A stretch of DNA of 64,000 bases. Source: Tetrahymena thermophila SB210 (lineage: Eukaryota > Ciliophora > Oligohymenophorea > Hymenostomatida > Tetrahymenidae). This document shows, piece after piece, positions 10,808 to 25,000 of this stretch. The notes under the pieces were generated by a model. That model had not been told where the DNA came from. It made no database searches and worked only from the letters and a program-made list of their open reading frames with translations. The translations under genes and the position numbers were made by a program. The first letter of the stretch is position 1. Every line of letters begins with the position of its first letter. The stretch spans positions 126,683 to 190,682 of the forward strand of contig NW_002476420.1 of the NCBI RefSeq assembly GCF_000189635.1, in the 5' to 3' direction.

Positions 10808-13684
10808 TCATTTATAATATAATTTTTTGGAGAGAAGCTAATCTATTGACTAAGAGAGTTCTTGAATGGAACAATCATGGTTTATATTTAGATGATATTT
10901 TACTTTGTGAATGATGTTGCAGTAAGCTTCGTTTTCCATTATTTTTTTTGTAAACTCAGGGATAATCTCCTCCCTGGATTTAATTTTTAAGCTTTTAATC
11001 AATAGGTTACCAAGGGTTATATCAAGTCTATCTTTCTTTCTCAACTCAAGGTAATCTTAGAATATCTTTTTAAACAAATCCCATGATTCTTTAGCTCCTA
11101 GAGGCTCGCTTTTCCTTACTGAAGGATCTTGGCAGCTTGAAATAATATCATAAAACTACTTTTGGAATTCTAAATGCTTTTTATTTTGAGAACATACTTC
11201 TATAAATTTTTTAATTATTTCCTTTACATCATGTGTCTCAAGATTAGTTCCGAGTCTGTCGATCACATCTTTATATTCACTTAGTTCCTTGAGCTAATTA
11301 GATCTTATATAACTGAGTTCCCTGTTAAGGTTTAATATTTCTTGGTCTCTTTTCTAAACGACACTCTTCCAATGTTGCTCTTCTTCTTTTTCACTTAGCA
11401 ATTTCTTGTATTCATATTCTAACTCTTTATATTTTTCTAAAAGCTTAGCAGCCTTATGCAATATTTCACTATTTTCCTTAACTAATTCATCGTTATATTG
11501 CTAATACATTTCGTTTTCTAGATTGTTATTCTCCTTTAACTTTTTAATGAAATATTATTTTTCTATCAACTCAACGTCTTTCTAAACATTACTGTATCCT
11601 ATTTCAAATTCTTTGCACTTTGTTTTTAAATCTTCTATTTCTTTCTCTTACTTTTTAATCAAATTTCTTTGTTCTAAAAGCATTTGATATTGCTTTTTAT
11701 TTTCTATTTCTTTATCTTCTATCTTTTCTTTTAAACGAATAATTTCATTCTTCAAATCTAAGTTCTCTTCTGTCATTGATATGGCATCATCTATAATATC
11801 TCTGCTGCTACTCATGTCGTCTAAATCGCTTTCTCCTTCAACTATAATTTTTTCGTTGAAAGTTCTCTTTGTGTTTTTTTGCATTAAACCTCTCACGGAT
11901 GATGTAGTAGACACTCTTAGTGATGAACTTCCCTTGGGATTTTATTGATCTTTGGATTTTCTCTAAGTGCTTATTTAATTGTTGTTTTAGATTTTCTATC
12001 TTAACTGCTATATTTCTTCTTGCTGTCTCTTTGACTATTATGATGCAGCCTCTAGTTTTTTGCTCAGGTCATGAATTGTGTCTTCTTAGTAATTTAAAGT
12101 CTCATCTCTATCTTTAATTGTTGAGTGTTCAGATTACATTTGAATATTTTTTTTATTCATACTTCCTTGTTTTTCATTGACTGCTTTAGAAAAACTACCT
12201 GCACTATTTGTACTTTAGTTAATTTGATTTTCTTTTCCATAGACATTATGTTAGAACTAATTTTATTAATTATTAGGGCTTAATTAAGTGACCATTGCAG
12301 AGAGTCTATGTTAAGAGGAAACAGAAGAAAAAAATTAATTAGGAGCTTAGACTGGAATATTCTGCTATCCTGTTAAGAAAGGACAAGGATTTGTTTAAGG
12401 AGGAAATTGTTGCATTGCATTAAAATTAGAAGGAGATGTGTTTGTTTAGTAATACTCATCATATTATGGATCGAAAGGAGTCCTATTTTTCTGCTAGATA
12501 GTATCGCTTTAAGGAGTTTGAGATTTGCTTTATTGTATAGCAGACTAAGGAGAATTCAATTTCTCACTTAGCTTGACATTTATTTAATCAATACTCCTTT
12601 TTCTTTCAATTACTTTCTATTATAATTTCTCAATCTAAGAAACATCAACTGACTAGTCAGTATCATCAGCCTTATTGCATGCACTAAATGAATTATTACT
12701 ATTTCTTTGAATTTTATTCTAAGATGAAAAAGTAATTTAAGAAGCACCTTGCTGCTCTTGTTTCTTAGGTGATACTTCGTAACGCCTTAGCCTATCTTCA
12801 ATTTATCTTTCTACTTTATTTTAAGTTTTCTCTTTTTATGTTTCATTTTAAAGCTATTAAGCTGTTACTTAATTATTTTTGTTTACAATTTATGATATTG
12901 GTGAATTAGATATAGATGATTTAGATACTTTTTGAGAATATTTCATTTATTCTTTTTGTTAATTCAAATTGTCTAGATTATCTTATGAGCTTTTATATTA
13001 CTCAGTTATATCATATTTTTTTTTAGAGATTGATGCGCTTTCTTAATTTGAAAAAGGAGAGGAACCAGGTTTTTAATTCTTAACTGCTACTGCTGCTACT
13101 CCTTGTTAGTTTCTTGTATTATTTTCAAATGTATTTTTTTCAATATTTTCTTCAAATTTAACTGAGCTCCTAGTTTAATCTTTTGACTTATTTCTTACAT
13201 GTTGAGAATCTGCGATGGTTGATCCAATATTCAAACTACTTTTTGACCCCTTCGGAGGCAATTTGAAATAATATTGTTCCTTTAAATTGTTGGAGCTTTC
13301 TATGCTATTTAAATGATTTTTACTGTTAATTTTATTGTTTGCATCATGCTAATTGGAATATTAATCAGCTTAAGAATGCTGATTTTCATAGATGTTTTAG
13401 CGGTTTTAATCTAAATCCTGTTAATTTCTCAAATTTACGTGAGAAGATTCAATTGTATTTTGTGTTTATTCATTTTCATCCTCGTGAATTATTCTTTATC
13501 TTATCTTTTGTAGTCGATCTAATGCTTCTTTTTCCAAATCATTCACTTCAGAATAAAAGTGAACATCGCTCTCTTTTAACAAATTGCTGTCCATATTAAT
13601 TTAGACATTATCTTCAGTTTCCAACTAATGCTGCAAAGAATCCTCAGTGCATAGCATATTCTGTATAAATTTTTTGTTATTCAT
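10808..13684 (-). CDS. Gln/Ser-rich protein with C-terminal coiled coil, unknown function
   Basis: A single-exon ORF of 958 codons on the minus strand, from ATG at 13684-13682 to TGA at 10810-10808. I read it through without an in-frame TGA. Residues 1 to ~550 are low-complexity and rich in Gln, Asn and Ser. They contain short Pro-rich patches but no domain I recognise. From about residue 550 to the end the protein is dominated by Glu, Lys, Leu and Gln in heptad-like order, indicating a long coiled coil with a break near the Ser-rich stretch at 11820-11915. The C-terminal ~70 residues are less regular. A structural or scaffolding role is plausible but not shown. It is divergent from the sorting-nexin-like gene, with start codons about 1.05 kb apart. 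Confidence 0.85.
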
Positions 13685-14730
13685 TTATAAGCTAAACAAA
13701 ATGAATGCTGTAAATTCAAATAGAGTAAAATTAAAATTTCACTTTAAAATAATTAAAATTTAAAAAATATCTTGAAAAACTAACAAAAACAAATAATAAA
13801 CAACCAAACCAGTATAAAGAAAAATTTTTATGTTTCAATCTTTAAGAATAATTAGAATTAAATCATAGGATTCATTTTATTGAAAATCTATTCAAAAAAT
13901 TGCTATATATTAAGGAAAATATAAAATTGGAAACAGAATAAGTATTTATTTACTTGCTGCATTTGTTTAAAATATTTAATTTATCAGAATTCATAAAATT
14001 ACTAGAACAGTTCTTTTAAAATCCGATTAGGAATTTACTATGATTTAATCTAGACACTCCAATCTAGTTTTAATAAAGAAAAAAACTTTACTTTAAAAGC
14101 TCATGATATTTGCTCGATTTTTAACTTTTTTTGTTTTCAAAATACTCTAGAAATTATTTTTATAGAAGTCAATTTTATTATTTTGCATATATTTTAATGG
14201 AATATAATACATTATTTAATCTTTAATAAATAATTTACCTTACTTTTGAATTTGCTTTGGTTATAAAATAAAAATAAATGTTAATTTTAGTATTAAATAT
14301 TTGGCAAAAAATAAATGAAATTTTGTGTAAAAAGCCATATTGACTTCTTTAAAACTAGTTTACAGTATTTTTAGAGTTATTATTTATATGTCAATTAAAG
14401 TAAAAATTAGTATGGAAATATTAACAAAATTAGAATATTTAGGTAAACTGAATTTTTAAAGTTTAGAATTCTGTATCGATTTATTGTAAGTATTAAAGTT
14501 GAGGCAAGAATGTATTTGCTAAAAAAATATTAAAGGAGATAATCAGAATTCATATAAGGGGTTTTGATGGAATGGAATTCACTTTATGTGTGTGTGTTTT
14601 AAGGTAATCTTTTTGTAAAATTAAATTAAAAACAATAAAAATCTTTCACACTTAATTTATTAAAAGGAATCAATTAGCACATAAATTATTTAAGTAATAT
14701 CTGATTAAATAGAATTTATAAAGCAGATTT
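13685..14730. other. Divergent promoter region
   Basis: About 1 kb of AT-rich DNA between two genes transcribed away from each other (the coiled-coil gene leftward and the PX gene rightward), so both promoters should lie here. I see no conserved element and no additional gene. Confidence 0.5.
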
Positions 14731-17361
14731 ATGAATCTACAGTAGAATCTTTAGCTGATTAGTGATTATTCGCAAAATAAAGAAGATGTCATTCAATATA
14801 TGAAGAAACTAGGAATTGATTAGTAGCTTGGTGATTTAGAAAGCGAGAGATTCGAAAATATTATATAGGATTTCATCGCTTCACAGAGATCATCTAGAAA
14901 GAGGGCTGATGTATCAATAACTAGCAAACGCTCAAGCACAGCCTCTAAATTAGACATTACAAGTAATGCAGATTAAATTGATGTTACATTAGATAATGAT
15001 TAAACAGTGCTTGTGAATGACAGAAACAGCAGAGATAGTAACTCGTTTGAGTATAGAGGAACTGTTAAGGTTTACTCTGATAATAATATACCAAGGACTC
15101 AGACAGAAAATGATCAAAGCTAATCGTATTAAAAATTTTATGAAGACTTTTATGCACCAAATAAAATAGATGCAAATTTTTCTTATTAAAGATCTAGCAC
15201 TAATTTTTATGGCTAAAGTGATGAATTATAGTTAAATGATAGCGAGTAAATAAATTAGTAGGTCTAATTATTATAACAACAGTAAAAAGTTAACTAGAAT
15301 GTAGGTTAAAGACAGTAGCTCTAAGAAAATAAATTAAATACAATCATTGAAAGGGAAGATGAAGAAGGGAAAAACTTTGATAGTAAGAAGACATTTATGA
15401 TCAGTTAGGATTCAACCAGTCTTTTTAGAGATGGTAGTGTTAATTTAAATGAAATTTCTTACATTTAAAGCATGGATGGGTCTGATAACTTAATGAGAGC
15501 AACAAAGTCTGACTTTGGGAATGATTGCTTAGAAAATATTTTCAAGTATCTCGATTAGTAAACAAATGCGCTTAACACGTTCAACTGGGAAGATCTAACT
15601 TCTGAATTTATTTCTGAATTAAGAAAGAGTGAAAATATCTCTCAAGTTAATTAGCAAGCTTAAAACACTCTTATCAGCAAACAAAACCAACAGATTTTTT
15701 AGTAGCAAAATCCTAATAACTAAAATATATAAGGTCTTAAATCAAATGATCCTGATTTAAAATAAAACACTGATCAAACTTATAGTGAAAGAATTAAAAG
15801 AGATCAGCATTTAATTTAAATGAAGTGCAAACCTTTTGAGCTTAGCAGTGTGGGCAAATATATTGATGAAAATAATGGAAAAAGACCTTATATCAAAATA
15901 TCAAAATATTAGGTTGTTGATAAAAGAATTTTATATACAATAGAGACAAATTTATTTAACTCTGATAACCCTTAATTTAATAATTTGAACAAGACAATAA
16001 ATGGAATAAGTGCACCAGTTGATAATAAATCAAATATTTAAAACTTAAACAAATCCACGTTTACTAATGATAATTCATAATCAATTATTTTTTAGAATTT
16101 CGAAACAACATCTGTGGTTAGATCGCACCATGATTTTGTAAGACTGCATAGAAATTTTACAGCTCATTACTTTGGCTATTTCATTCCACCTCTTCCAGAC
16201 AAGTTCCCAAATATGCAATAGGAGTCTCTTTTGAGCTCTTTCAGTATCATGAAAGGAAAGAAAGTAGATGTCTCTTAAATTTCAAAATCTAGACATGAAA
16301 AAATAAAGATTTAATTGTAATAATTTTTAGATTCTTTGATGAACAGTTAAGTTCTTAGAAACAGTAAAATGCTAGACGATTTTCTAACTATTCAAGAACC
16401 AACTTACTATGAAAGCGTTTGCTAGAAATATATTCCTCCTCCTGATTTTTCAAAGCTCAAAAACGTAAAATCAGAAAGTCTCTACAGCAAAGATGGAGTG
16501 TTTAATGTTGAGGCAGCCAAATCTACTTCGCTCAAAGAATATTCCGTAATTTTTAAGGAGTATAACTAATAGGCTATTCTAAAGTACAACTAGGTTAAAG
16601 AAAAGTCGCGATAAGTGATAGGTCATTTGAAAAATGCTTCTTCTTCATTAGCAGAGCTTGGAGAAATCTTTTTAGATCTTCACAGGATTACTTCAGAATT
16701 TAATGAAAAAAATAAAATTGGTGCAAACTCATTTCTTGCAGAGTAATACAAAGAATGCGGATATTTTATGAATAATTTCTCATAAGCCATAAAGGTTTAG
16801 CACTCTTTCATATCAGAAAAAATAGACATTCCTTTGAGATATGAGTACATGATTACAAAATAATTTGAAAATTTAACGACTAAGCTTAATGAGCATATGG
16901 GGATTTATCAAACGAAATTAGAAAATTTAATAAAAAATAAATAAAAACTATTTGATTCTCAAAACATATACAATTGGTAAATAGATCCAAAAGTAACTTT
17001 ACCCCCTGAAGCAAAGACTAATAAAAGCGTAGCATTTAATTATATCCTTCCTGAATACTCTGAGAAATTAAAATAATTTGAAAATAAATTATCTTTTCTC
17101 CTCTCAATTCTTTATCAAGAAAGCTTCATTTATATGAAATCAAGAGAATTCAACAATACGAAAAACTTTACATCATTTTTAAACTAAAATCAAAAGGTAT
17201 TAAAAAATTTAATCACTCAACATGCAAATTGTCTAAAAAAAATGGATGAAAACTAGTAAAAGAGCTACAATTCAATTATGTTGCAAATAAAAAAAGATAC
17301 GACTTGCCTATTACAAGACAGGACAAGAACGATTTTACAACACAATGCTTTTATTATTTGA
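14731..17361 (+). CDS. PX-domain protein, sorting-nexin-like with BAR-type C-terminus
   Basis: A single-exon ORF of 876 codons ending on TGA at 17359-17361. Residues ~1-360 are low-complexity (Gln, Asn, Ser and acidic residues). Residues ~365-545 look like a phox-homology domain: they contain the R-x-x-x-D-F-x-x-L-H sequence near residue 459, then P-P-L-P-D-K, the Pro-rich loop that helps bind phosphatidylinositol phosphate. The stretch between the early strands and the RxxxDF motif is longer than usual by ~50 Asn/Ser-rich residues. The C-terminal ~300 residues are helical, with Glu/Lys/Leu periodicity and repeated Tyr/Phe, in the position of the BAR domain of sorting nex­ins 1/2/5/6. Known members bind endosomal membrane and work with retromer. 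A role in endosomal sorting is inferred by family. Confidence 0.85.
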
Positions 17362-19049
17362 AACTTATTTAGACCTTTTTGCGAAAACAAACTTTATAAC
17401 TAACAACATAAAATTCTATCTATTATATAATTTTAATAAATTATTACTAAACATGTTAAATGTATGTATATATATATATTTTTATTTATATTTTAATAAA
17501 CTAAAATAAATAAAATCTAACCATCTATCTATCTATTTATTTATTAATTTATTTATTTATTTTTATTTTGTTCATTTTCCTACAAAAACTCTTTCCTTTT
17601 TTAAAAATTTATTTTAAATATTAAGCTGATTAAATAATAAAGTTGATGAATTTTTATTTGATTTTAAGAATATTAAAATCTCACATAAGAGTAGTTTAAA
17701 GACTGTAATTAATTTAAAATTCTTATGTTTTAAAGAGAAATTAAATTAATAATTAAAAGTGTAAATTATTTTTTTATTTCACTAAGGTATTTTTAATAAA
17801 TCTATTTAAAAATATTTTTAAATAATAATCATTTTTTGTTTTGTTTTTTATCATTAAATTTACCTCACATTGCATTTGTCAAAGCTAGTTTTAAAAATGA
17901 TATTGACCTACCTATTTATCAAAAAACTTGAAGAAATTTTATTTATTTTAAGTGTTATAAAAATATTAAGAATTTTATACCATCTATTAAGGCTAGACAG
18001 AATACATTATTTTTTATTCAACCTAACATATTAATTTTTATCAACTTTTATGACAGAATGATGCATGTGTTTAATTACTTTTATTTTTTTATTTTTACTT
18101 ATAAAAAAAACAATTTTCATTTAAAAATATTGTAATTAATTTACATAAAATAAATAAGTAAAAACTAAAATTTTATTAAACAAGAAAAAATAATTTATTA
18201 TTTATATTTTTTATGAGGGATAACATATTAAAATTTTATGAATAATATAAATAAATTGATTTTTCCACTACAATTAAGCTAACTTAATTAATTATTAACT
18301 CAAATTTTACCTAAAAATAATCATACTTATTTGCATTAAAAATTATAAATTTTTTAGTAATCTTCTTCATTATTATCTATCAATCAGATCTGAAGATCTG
18401 AGAGATTATTTATATAAATTCTTATAGCAATCAATTTACGACTAGACATAAAACTTAAATTATTTTTAAAAGATTGTATAATATTATGTATTTAAGCACA
18501 AATAAATAAATGAATAATAGAATATTAATAACACATTTGTGCATAAACTAGTAAGCTAATTGCTTAACTTAAATTTATGAAAAAAATAATTTCTGTACGC
18601 TTTTATGTAAGTATGTATGTATGTAAGCATGCATTTATATTTATTTATTTTATACATTCTTCTAATCTATTTTAATTAAATTTTTATTGAAAATATTTTA
18701 GTTATCTTTATAACTGTCATTATTAGGTAGTATTTATGTATGTATGTATCTAGGTAGCTAGCTAGTTATTGTTGAGTACTTTTATATTAAATTTGTTATT
18801 TTCTTTATTGATTTGTGTTTTTTTGTTTGTTTATCTTTACCTAGTTTGTTTACTATGTATGCATCAAGTGTTACTTTTTAATTATATAGAGTTTAGGTAT
18901 TTAATTAAAGAATGTTGCAGATTAATAGATAAATGGAAAGATTGATTGATTGTTTGATTGTTTGATGAATTGATAGATAAATAGATTCAAACAGTAAAAG
19001 ATTAAAGTAGCAGTTTTATAAAATTTTAATTAGCTTGTTAAATTTTGTA
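17362..19049. other. Convergent intergenic spacer
   Basis: AT-rich DNA between the 3' ends of the PX gene (+) and the deubiquitinase gene (-). It contains several tetranucleotide repeats (near 17523-17565, 18607-18650, 18733-18768 and 18940-18990). I see no gene on either strand. Confidence 0.5.
18607..18650. repeat. GTAT / ATTT simple repeat
   Basis: Tandem GTAT units are followed by ATTT units. A related GTAT tract recurs near 18735. Confidence 0.7.
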
Positions 19050-22000
19050 TCATTAAGAAGAAGTTCCATGTATTTCTTCATTTTCTTCTTCTTCCTCTTC
19101 CTCTAATTCCTCTTCTTCCTCTTCTTCTTCCTCCTCCTCTTCCTCATCTTCAGATTCTTAATCTTCGCCTACTTCTCTTTCTTAGGAGTTAGGTGCATGG
19201 TTATTTTAGATGTCACTGTCTGAGCCTGAATCTTTTTACCGAAATTAATTAAAGTATTAATTAGAAATATTTGTTTTATAGAATAGAAATAAATAAAAAG
19301 GGATTTGATTTGAATTTACGGTTTTATTCATTGTACATCATGCAGTTAGAAGCTTCGTTTTGATTGTTGGGTTCATTAAAATTATTCTATTAAATTATTG
19401 TTGAGTTATTTTCTTCTTCTGTTTTCTTGTCATCGTTATCTTCTTACTTTTTGAGTTCAGCTTCTTCGTTTTCTTCTTCTTCCTCACTTTATAGCTATAT
19501 TGCAAAGTGGTCGTGCATTGATTTAAAAGGGAATAATTTATATGTAGATAGATGGAGAACTATGATAATGAATGAGTTAGCCTTTTCATATAATTCTCTT
19601 TCATCGTTTAAGCTATAATTATTCATTTATTAAATATTAATTTCAAAGAAATAAGCAATTCTTTTCTTTTAGTGTATTTCGTAGCATCTAATTATTTTCC
19701 ATTTACCTTCTTTGTCATCACTTTTTTTTAATTTAATATTTTTTTATTTATATTTTTAATGAATTAACAAAAAAAGCTGCCAATCAGCTTATCAAATTTT
19801 TTAATTTATTTACAAGAAATCGTAGTATCTGCCTTTAACAATCTCAGTTTCAGGCATAATATCATCAGTGTCAAAGCGAGGTACATCAAAATTAAAATCT
19901 CCAGATTTGAGCTTTTCAAGTTATTTAATTTTCCAATTCTTAAGGCAGGTAAGTTAAGTGGTTCCTATTTAATTTTCAAAGATGAAATAATTTACTTTAG
20001 TTTTTAAAATTTATTAATTTATCTATTTACTTGAAGGAATTCTGATGTCAAAATACTATAAATCATAGCGGTCTCTTTTTTGTAGCTATTTTATTATTTA
20101 AGAATATTTATTTAAGTTTAAAGTTCAAAATTAATTTATTAATTTACATTCTCATCAGCATCTTTTTTGTTGGGATTATATTCATGCAAGTTCTTTAATT
20201 AATTATTTAAGTGCATTTATTGATTTTTGTAAATATAGGAAGCAACTAAATGGTTATCAGCACATAACTTAATGAGGAATTGTTATATCACATCTGATTC
20301 TCTTTAATAACTCAAATTGGATTCACAAGCTTGTTACAATTTTTATAAAGCCACTTCAATCTATTAGCAAATAAATAAATAAATTTATTATGTATCATTT
20401 TATTTATACATTTATTTAAATTTAAATTACTTTCTTTATTTAAAATGAATCTTTGACAGAGAAGAATTTTTTTAGAAGAGTGAAACTGCGGACAAATTCT
20501 TAGCTCTAATATTCTTATACAATTTTAGCAGCTATTGAATATATGTAGTCAATTATAACAGGATCTTCATATGATAAATAAGCTAAAATATTATTAACAC
20601 TTTTAATAGCTAATTTATCTTTTGCTTTATTTAGGAAGTAAAACAATGAGTCCAAATCTCTATACAGCCAGTATATCTCATCCTTTTACCTTAAATAATA
20701 TTTATAAACAAAATTTCAATAAACATAGAAATAAATCTTAAGTTTCTAAATAATTACTATCAAATTCATAATATTCTTAATATTACTTTTCACTTTAAAT
20801 AATAAAATTAATTCTCTTAAAATAAAATAAATTTCTTTAAATCTTTTTGAATTTTTTATTTTTTTATTTATTTATTTATTATTAATTTAATAAGCAAAAA
20901 ATTCTTTTCTTTCTTAAAATGATTGAATTAAAATTCTTCTCTTAAATTTCAAAAACAAACTTTTTTGATTAAAATTTAATTATTTATTTATCTTTTAATT
21001 TATTTGTTTATTTTATTATAAAATTTGATTATTTATTTATTAATTGATTTGTTTATTTTATGATGGCTTTGTATGTAAATTATTTTTAAAAAAATTAATT
21101 TTAATTTTTACAGGTTGTAATTGATTTTTGATGGAATCTTAGAAGGATTATTTGTGACGAAATTTGAGCGAAGAATAAGATATTCAAGTATCCTAAATAA
21201 GTATGTAATTGATGTAGAATCTGCAAACCCAGATCTGTCCTTCTTGTAAAAGCTATCATACTGCTTTTTTTGCTTCTCTTAAGATGGTAATCCCATCATT
21301 GGAGTGTCTGAAGTTCTGAAAGGTGTTTTAGGGAAATCTAATTGCTGATTTACTCCCATCTGCTAGTTATTTTTTTTCTTTTTACCTTCAGATGAAAAGA
21401 TGAACTCCATTGCTCTACCAATAAACATTCTCTATAGAAGATATTAAGCAATTTCTTCATCTATTTATATTAGCCTAAATATAAGTTCAAAGTATTCTTA
21501 ATAGTTTTCAGCAATATTCAAACAATAAATAAGAGCATTTATGAATTATCCAAGTAAAGTTTTAGGCAAATCTGTCTCTTCTTCAACATCATGAAGATGA
21601 GCCTTTTCTAAGCTAAACAAAACCTTACAAGATTACTCTAAGATTATAATAACTATTTCCTTAGCATCAGAAGATGGAGACATTATGATTTCTTTTATCA
21701 ATCTAGGATCAGTAAAACATTTAATTAACCATTAAATTGCTGGTATATTCTATATTATTTAATAATAGTTATAATAAAATTTTAATTCACAATTAATTAA
21801 TCTTAAAAATGTTTTAACCTTCTAAATTTAATACAAAAAAATAAAGATTTTTGCTTTTAATGCTTTACTTGATCTCAAAAAACAAACTTATTCAATTAAA
21901 TTTCTATATTCAATATTTTAATTCATCTTTTTAATTTAATTTATTTTAAAATCCTTATTGAAAATTCTTATTTTTGTTTTTAAATTAAATCAGAAATAAT

Positions 22001-25000
22001 TGAATTAGTAAAAGATTGAAAAAATTTATTTAAGAGGATCTTTTTTAATATAATTTTTAATTTATTTTTTTTTATTGTTTTATTGCAATTTATTAAAACT
22101 TCTAGTTTGTTTTGATAAGTTTTCCTACAAAAAATACTAATTAAAAAAATTTTTATTTTGTTTAAAAATTAAATTTAAAAATAAAAAAGTAATTTATTAT
22201 TAAAATATCAAATTTCTAAATAAGTAAAATTTCTTAAAAAGGGTGTTAGTTTTTGAAGATAACTTTTAATTCGTTCTTGGTGTTTGTTTTATACAATTTA
22301 TTTAAATTTCTTCAGGGTTTAATGGAAGTTTGTTTTCTGATTTTAAATTACTTTTTTAAATAAATATTCTCAAAATTTATTTAAAGCTGGAAAAGCAGTT
22401 CTATCAAAAATTAAATTTATATTAATAGAAAATTAATATCTATTTGATTTATTCTAGAATAAGAATGATGTGAAATGAAAGTTTTAAGATTTGATAAATT
22501 ATTTTTTTTTGAGAAAGAATTTACCTTATAGAGTTATTAGGTTATAAGTGAATAGAATTGGTCTAAATTAACATTGTTTTCATTTCTGACTACTCTTTAT
22601 CTGATTGCAGTTGTAAAGAAATAAGTCAAACTAAATTTGATGAAGTGCAAGTCGTAAAATTCTTTTGTGATGGTATTAGAATTTAAATCGAAGGGATATT
22701 CAAGTGGCTGCCTGTTTTCTCCCAAAGTTTGATTGTATTAATGTATTAGATTATTCATAAAAATGCAAAATTCCTAGCTAAACAAAATTTTATGCAAATG
22801 GAAGCTTGTATTTTATTTCAAAAGCTCTTGTTTAAATTCTCCACAATACTTTTCTTCATATTCAGAATTTTCTTCTTCCTCCTCTATTTTCTACTAATTC
22901 TATTATTCCTTACTTTTTTGTTCTCCTGATGCAGCATCTGCTCCATTCAACGCATTACTTAACGTTCTTTCTTAAATTATTTCCTCGTCCTCTTCTGCTT
23001 CCATTTTTAAATTCTATTTTTTATCTTCCTCTTTAACAGATATATTATCTTCTTGCTCGTCGTCGAACTCTAAAATTTTAACATTCTACTCAGAACTCAA
23101 GTCTTTTTCTTTTGGACTAGCAGATGCTTATTAGAACTAATCTTCATCAAATTTTTCTATTCTGTCATAGAACAAAAGATATGCATTTCTTATCTTTTAC
23201 CTGAATTGATTCATCATGTTCATGTTCTCCATCATGTAGAATTATTTCCACTTAAAATAAAAATTATTTCTACAAAATAAAAAAAGAAACTAAAAAATTA
23301 CCTTTTCTTCACCTCCAAAAGCTTCATTTGGGATATCTTTGGGGTCAAAAAACTTGACTACATTATCATTGAATTCCATCCACTTATTTTCTCCATTTTA
23401 AGCTTCTCTGTCTCTGATATAAGAATAATAATGACCAGAATCTGCTATACCCATATGTATTCCTATACCATAAAGTCTATACTTAAAATAGTTATCTGGG
23501 TATTCAGCATGGTTTCCATGATTTTATTGTTTATTTTGAGCTTATTCCTAGAATTATCCAAATAAAAATAATTAAATTTTTTTTAAATAGCAAACAAAAT
23601 ATGATTTTTACTGCTTTTCTCAAGCCTTGCTAGGAGAATTCTTAGAAATCAATTTCAAATGGGAATGAGCAGAATTGATTGATTTTAACTTTTTACATGT
23701 TGTCATAATTGAACTCAAATCTTTTTAGAACTAAAATCAGATGATTAGGTAATTTTTTCAGGCAGGTTCTTTTAAGAGCTACAACTTTTTTATCACATTT
23801 TTCACAATGGTAAGAGTTGTCTCCTTCTAACATTTCACCTTGTGTGAGGGCTTCTAAGCTCTATTTGATGTCTTTTTTATTTTTTACTTGAAGTGATATG
23901 GACAAGTATTCCTCTTCTCTTTCTGAGTAATGCTAGCAGCCTTTGGAAATAATTTCATTAGAAAAGACACCTCCGAAATGTTTTTTAATTGCCTCAGAAT
24001 GCTTTGTTCCTTTCATTTAATTCTCTAATTTATCCATCAAAGAGTTAAAGAATTCATCAATGTCCATCTACTCATACACATTAGTAGGATTTCCATCATA
24101 ATCCTTAAAGGCATGACAGAAAGATTTAGGATTGTATGCTTCTTTCTCACTGTAGCAAAGAGAAGTAAACATGCACTAAATAAATAAATAATTAATTAAA
24201 ATATTTTTTAAATTAATAAAATAAATAAGAACAATTAATTAATTATTTACCTTTAACTAATAAAGAATATTATCTTCTTGTGCTGTAGACTCGAACTATG
24301 GGTCCTTGCATTTCAGAATAGTTTACCTAAAAGAGGGAATCATAAATAGCTACTAAAGTAGTGCATTCATATAACAGACTATTTTTAATATTAAAATTTT
24401 AATTTAAATGAAAAAATTTAATTTCATACTGCAACCAAGGTTCTTGATTCCGACATAGCCTGTTGAAGATTTCTCATTTTTCTTTGGTACAATATCCCAA
24501 TCCTTTTAACTCTTTGTCCTCCAGTCTCCACTTAGTATAAGAGGTTTAAGGTATTGAATAATTTAATAAACATTTTCAGGAACATTAATTGAAATTTGCT
24601 TGAGCAAATCAAAAGAATAACTCCTTGTATCAGATGATTTTATTTTAGGTCCACGAATAGCTATTTAATTTTGATTAAAAATGCTTTCAGATTTTTTTCT
24701 TATCTGAGGGAAATCGAAACTAAAATCTAGAATTTGTTTAATTAAATTATAGTTCCTAGAGAGAGTCAGTCTTAAATTTGGATTAATATTTATAATTACT
24801 TTTAGAAGATTAAATAATCCGCAGAGAATTTCATCTTTGTTATTTTATGATGTCTCAAGTATCGGTCTATTAATTATCATTTCAGTTATATTAATTGCAG
24901 TCTAATCGAAGTCAAATTCGGAAACTAATTGTTGTATATCTTTAGAGTAAGTAATTATTTGTTGAGCTAATTCGAAAAAGGATCTTGTTTATTCTGCTCT

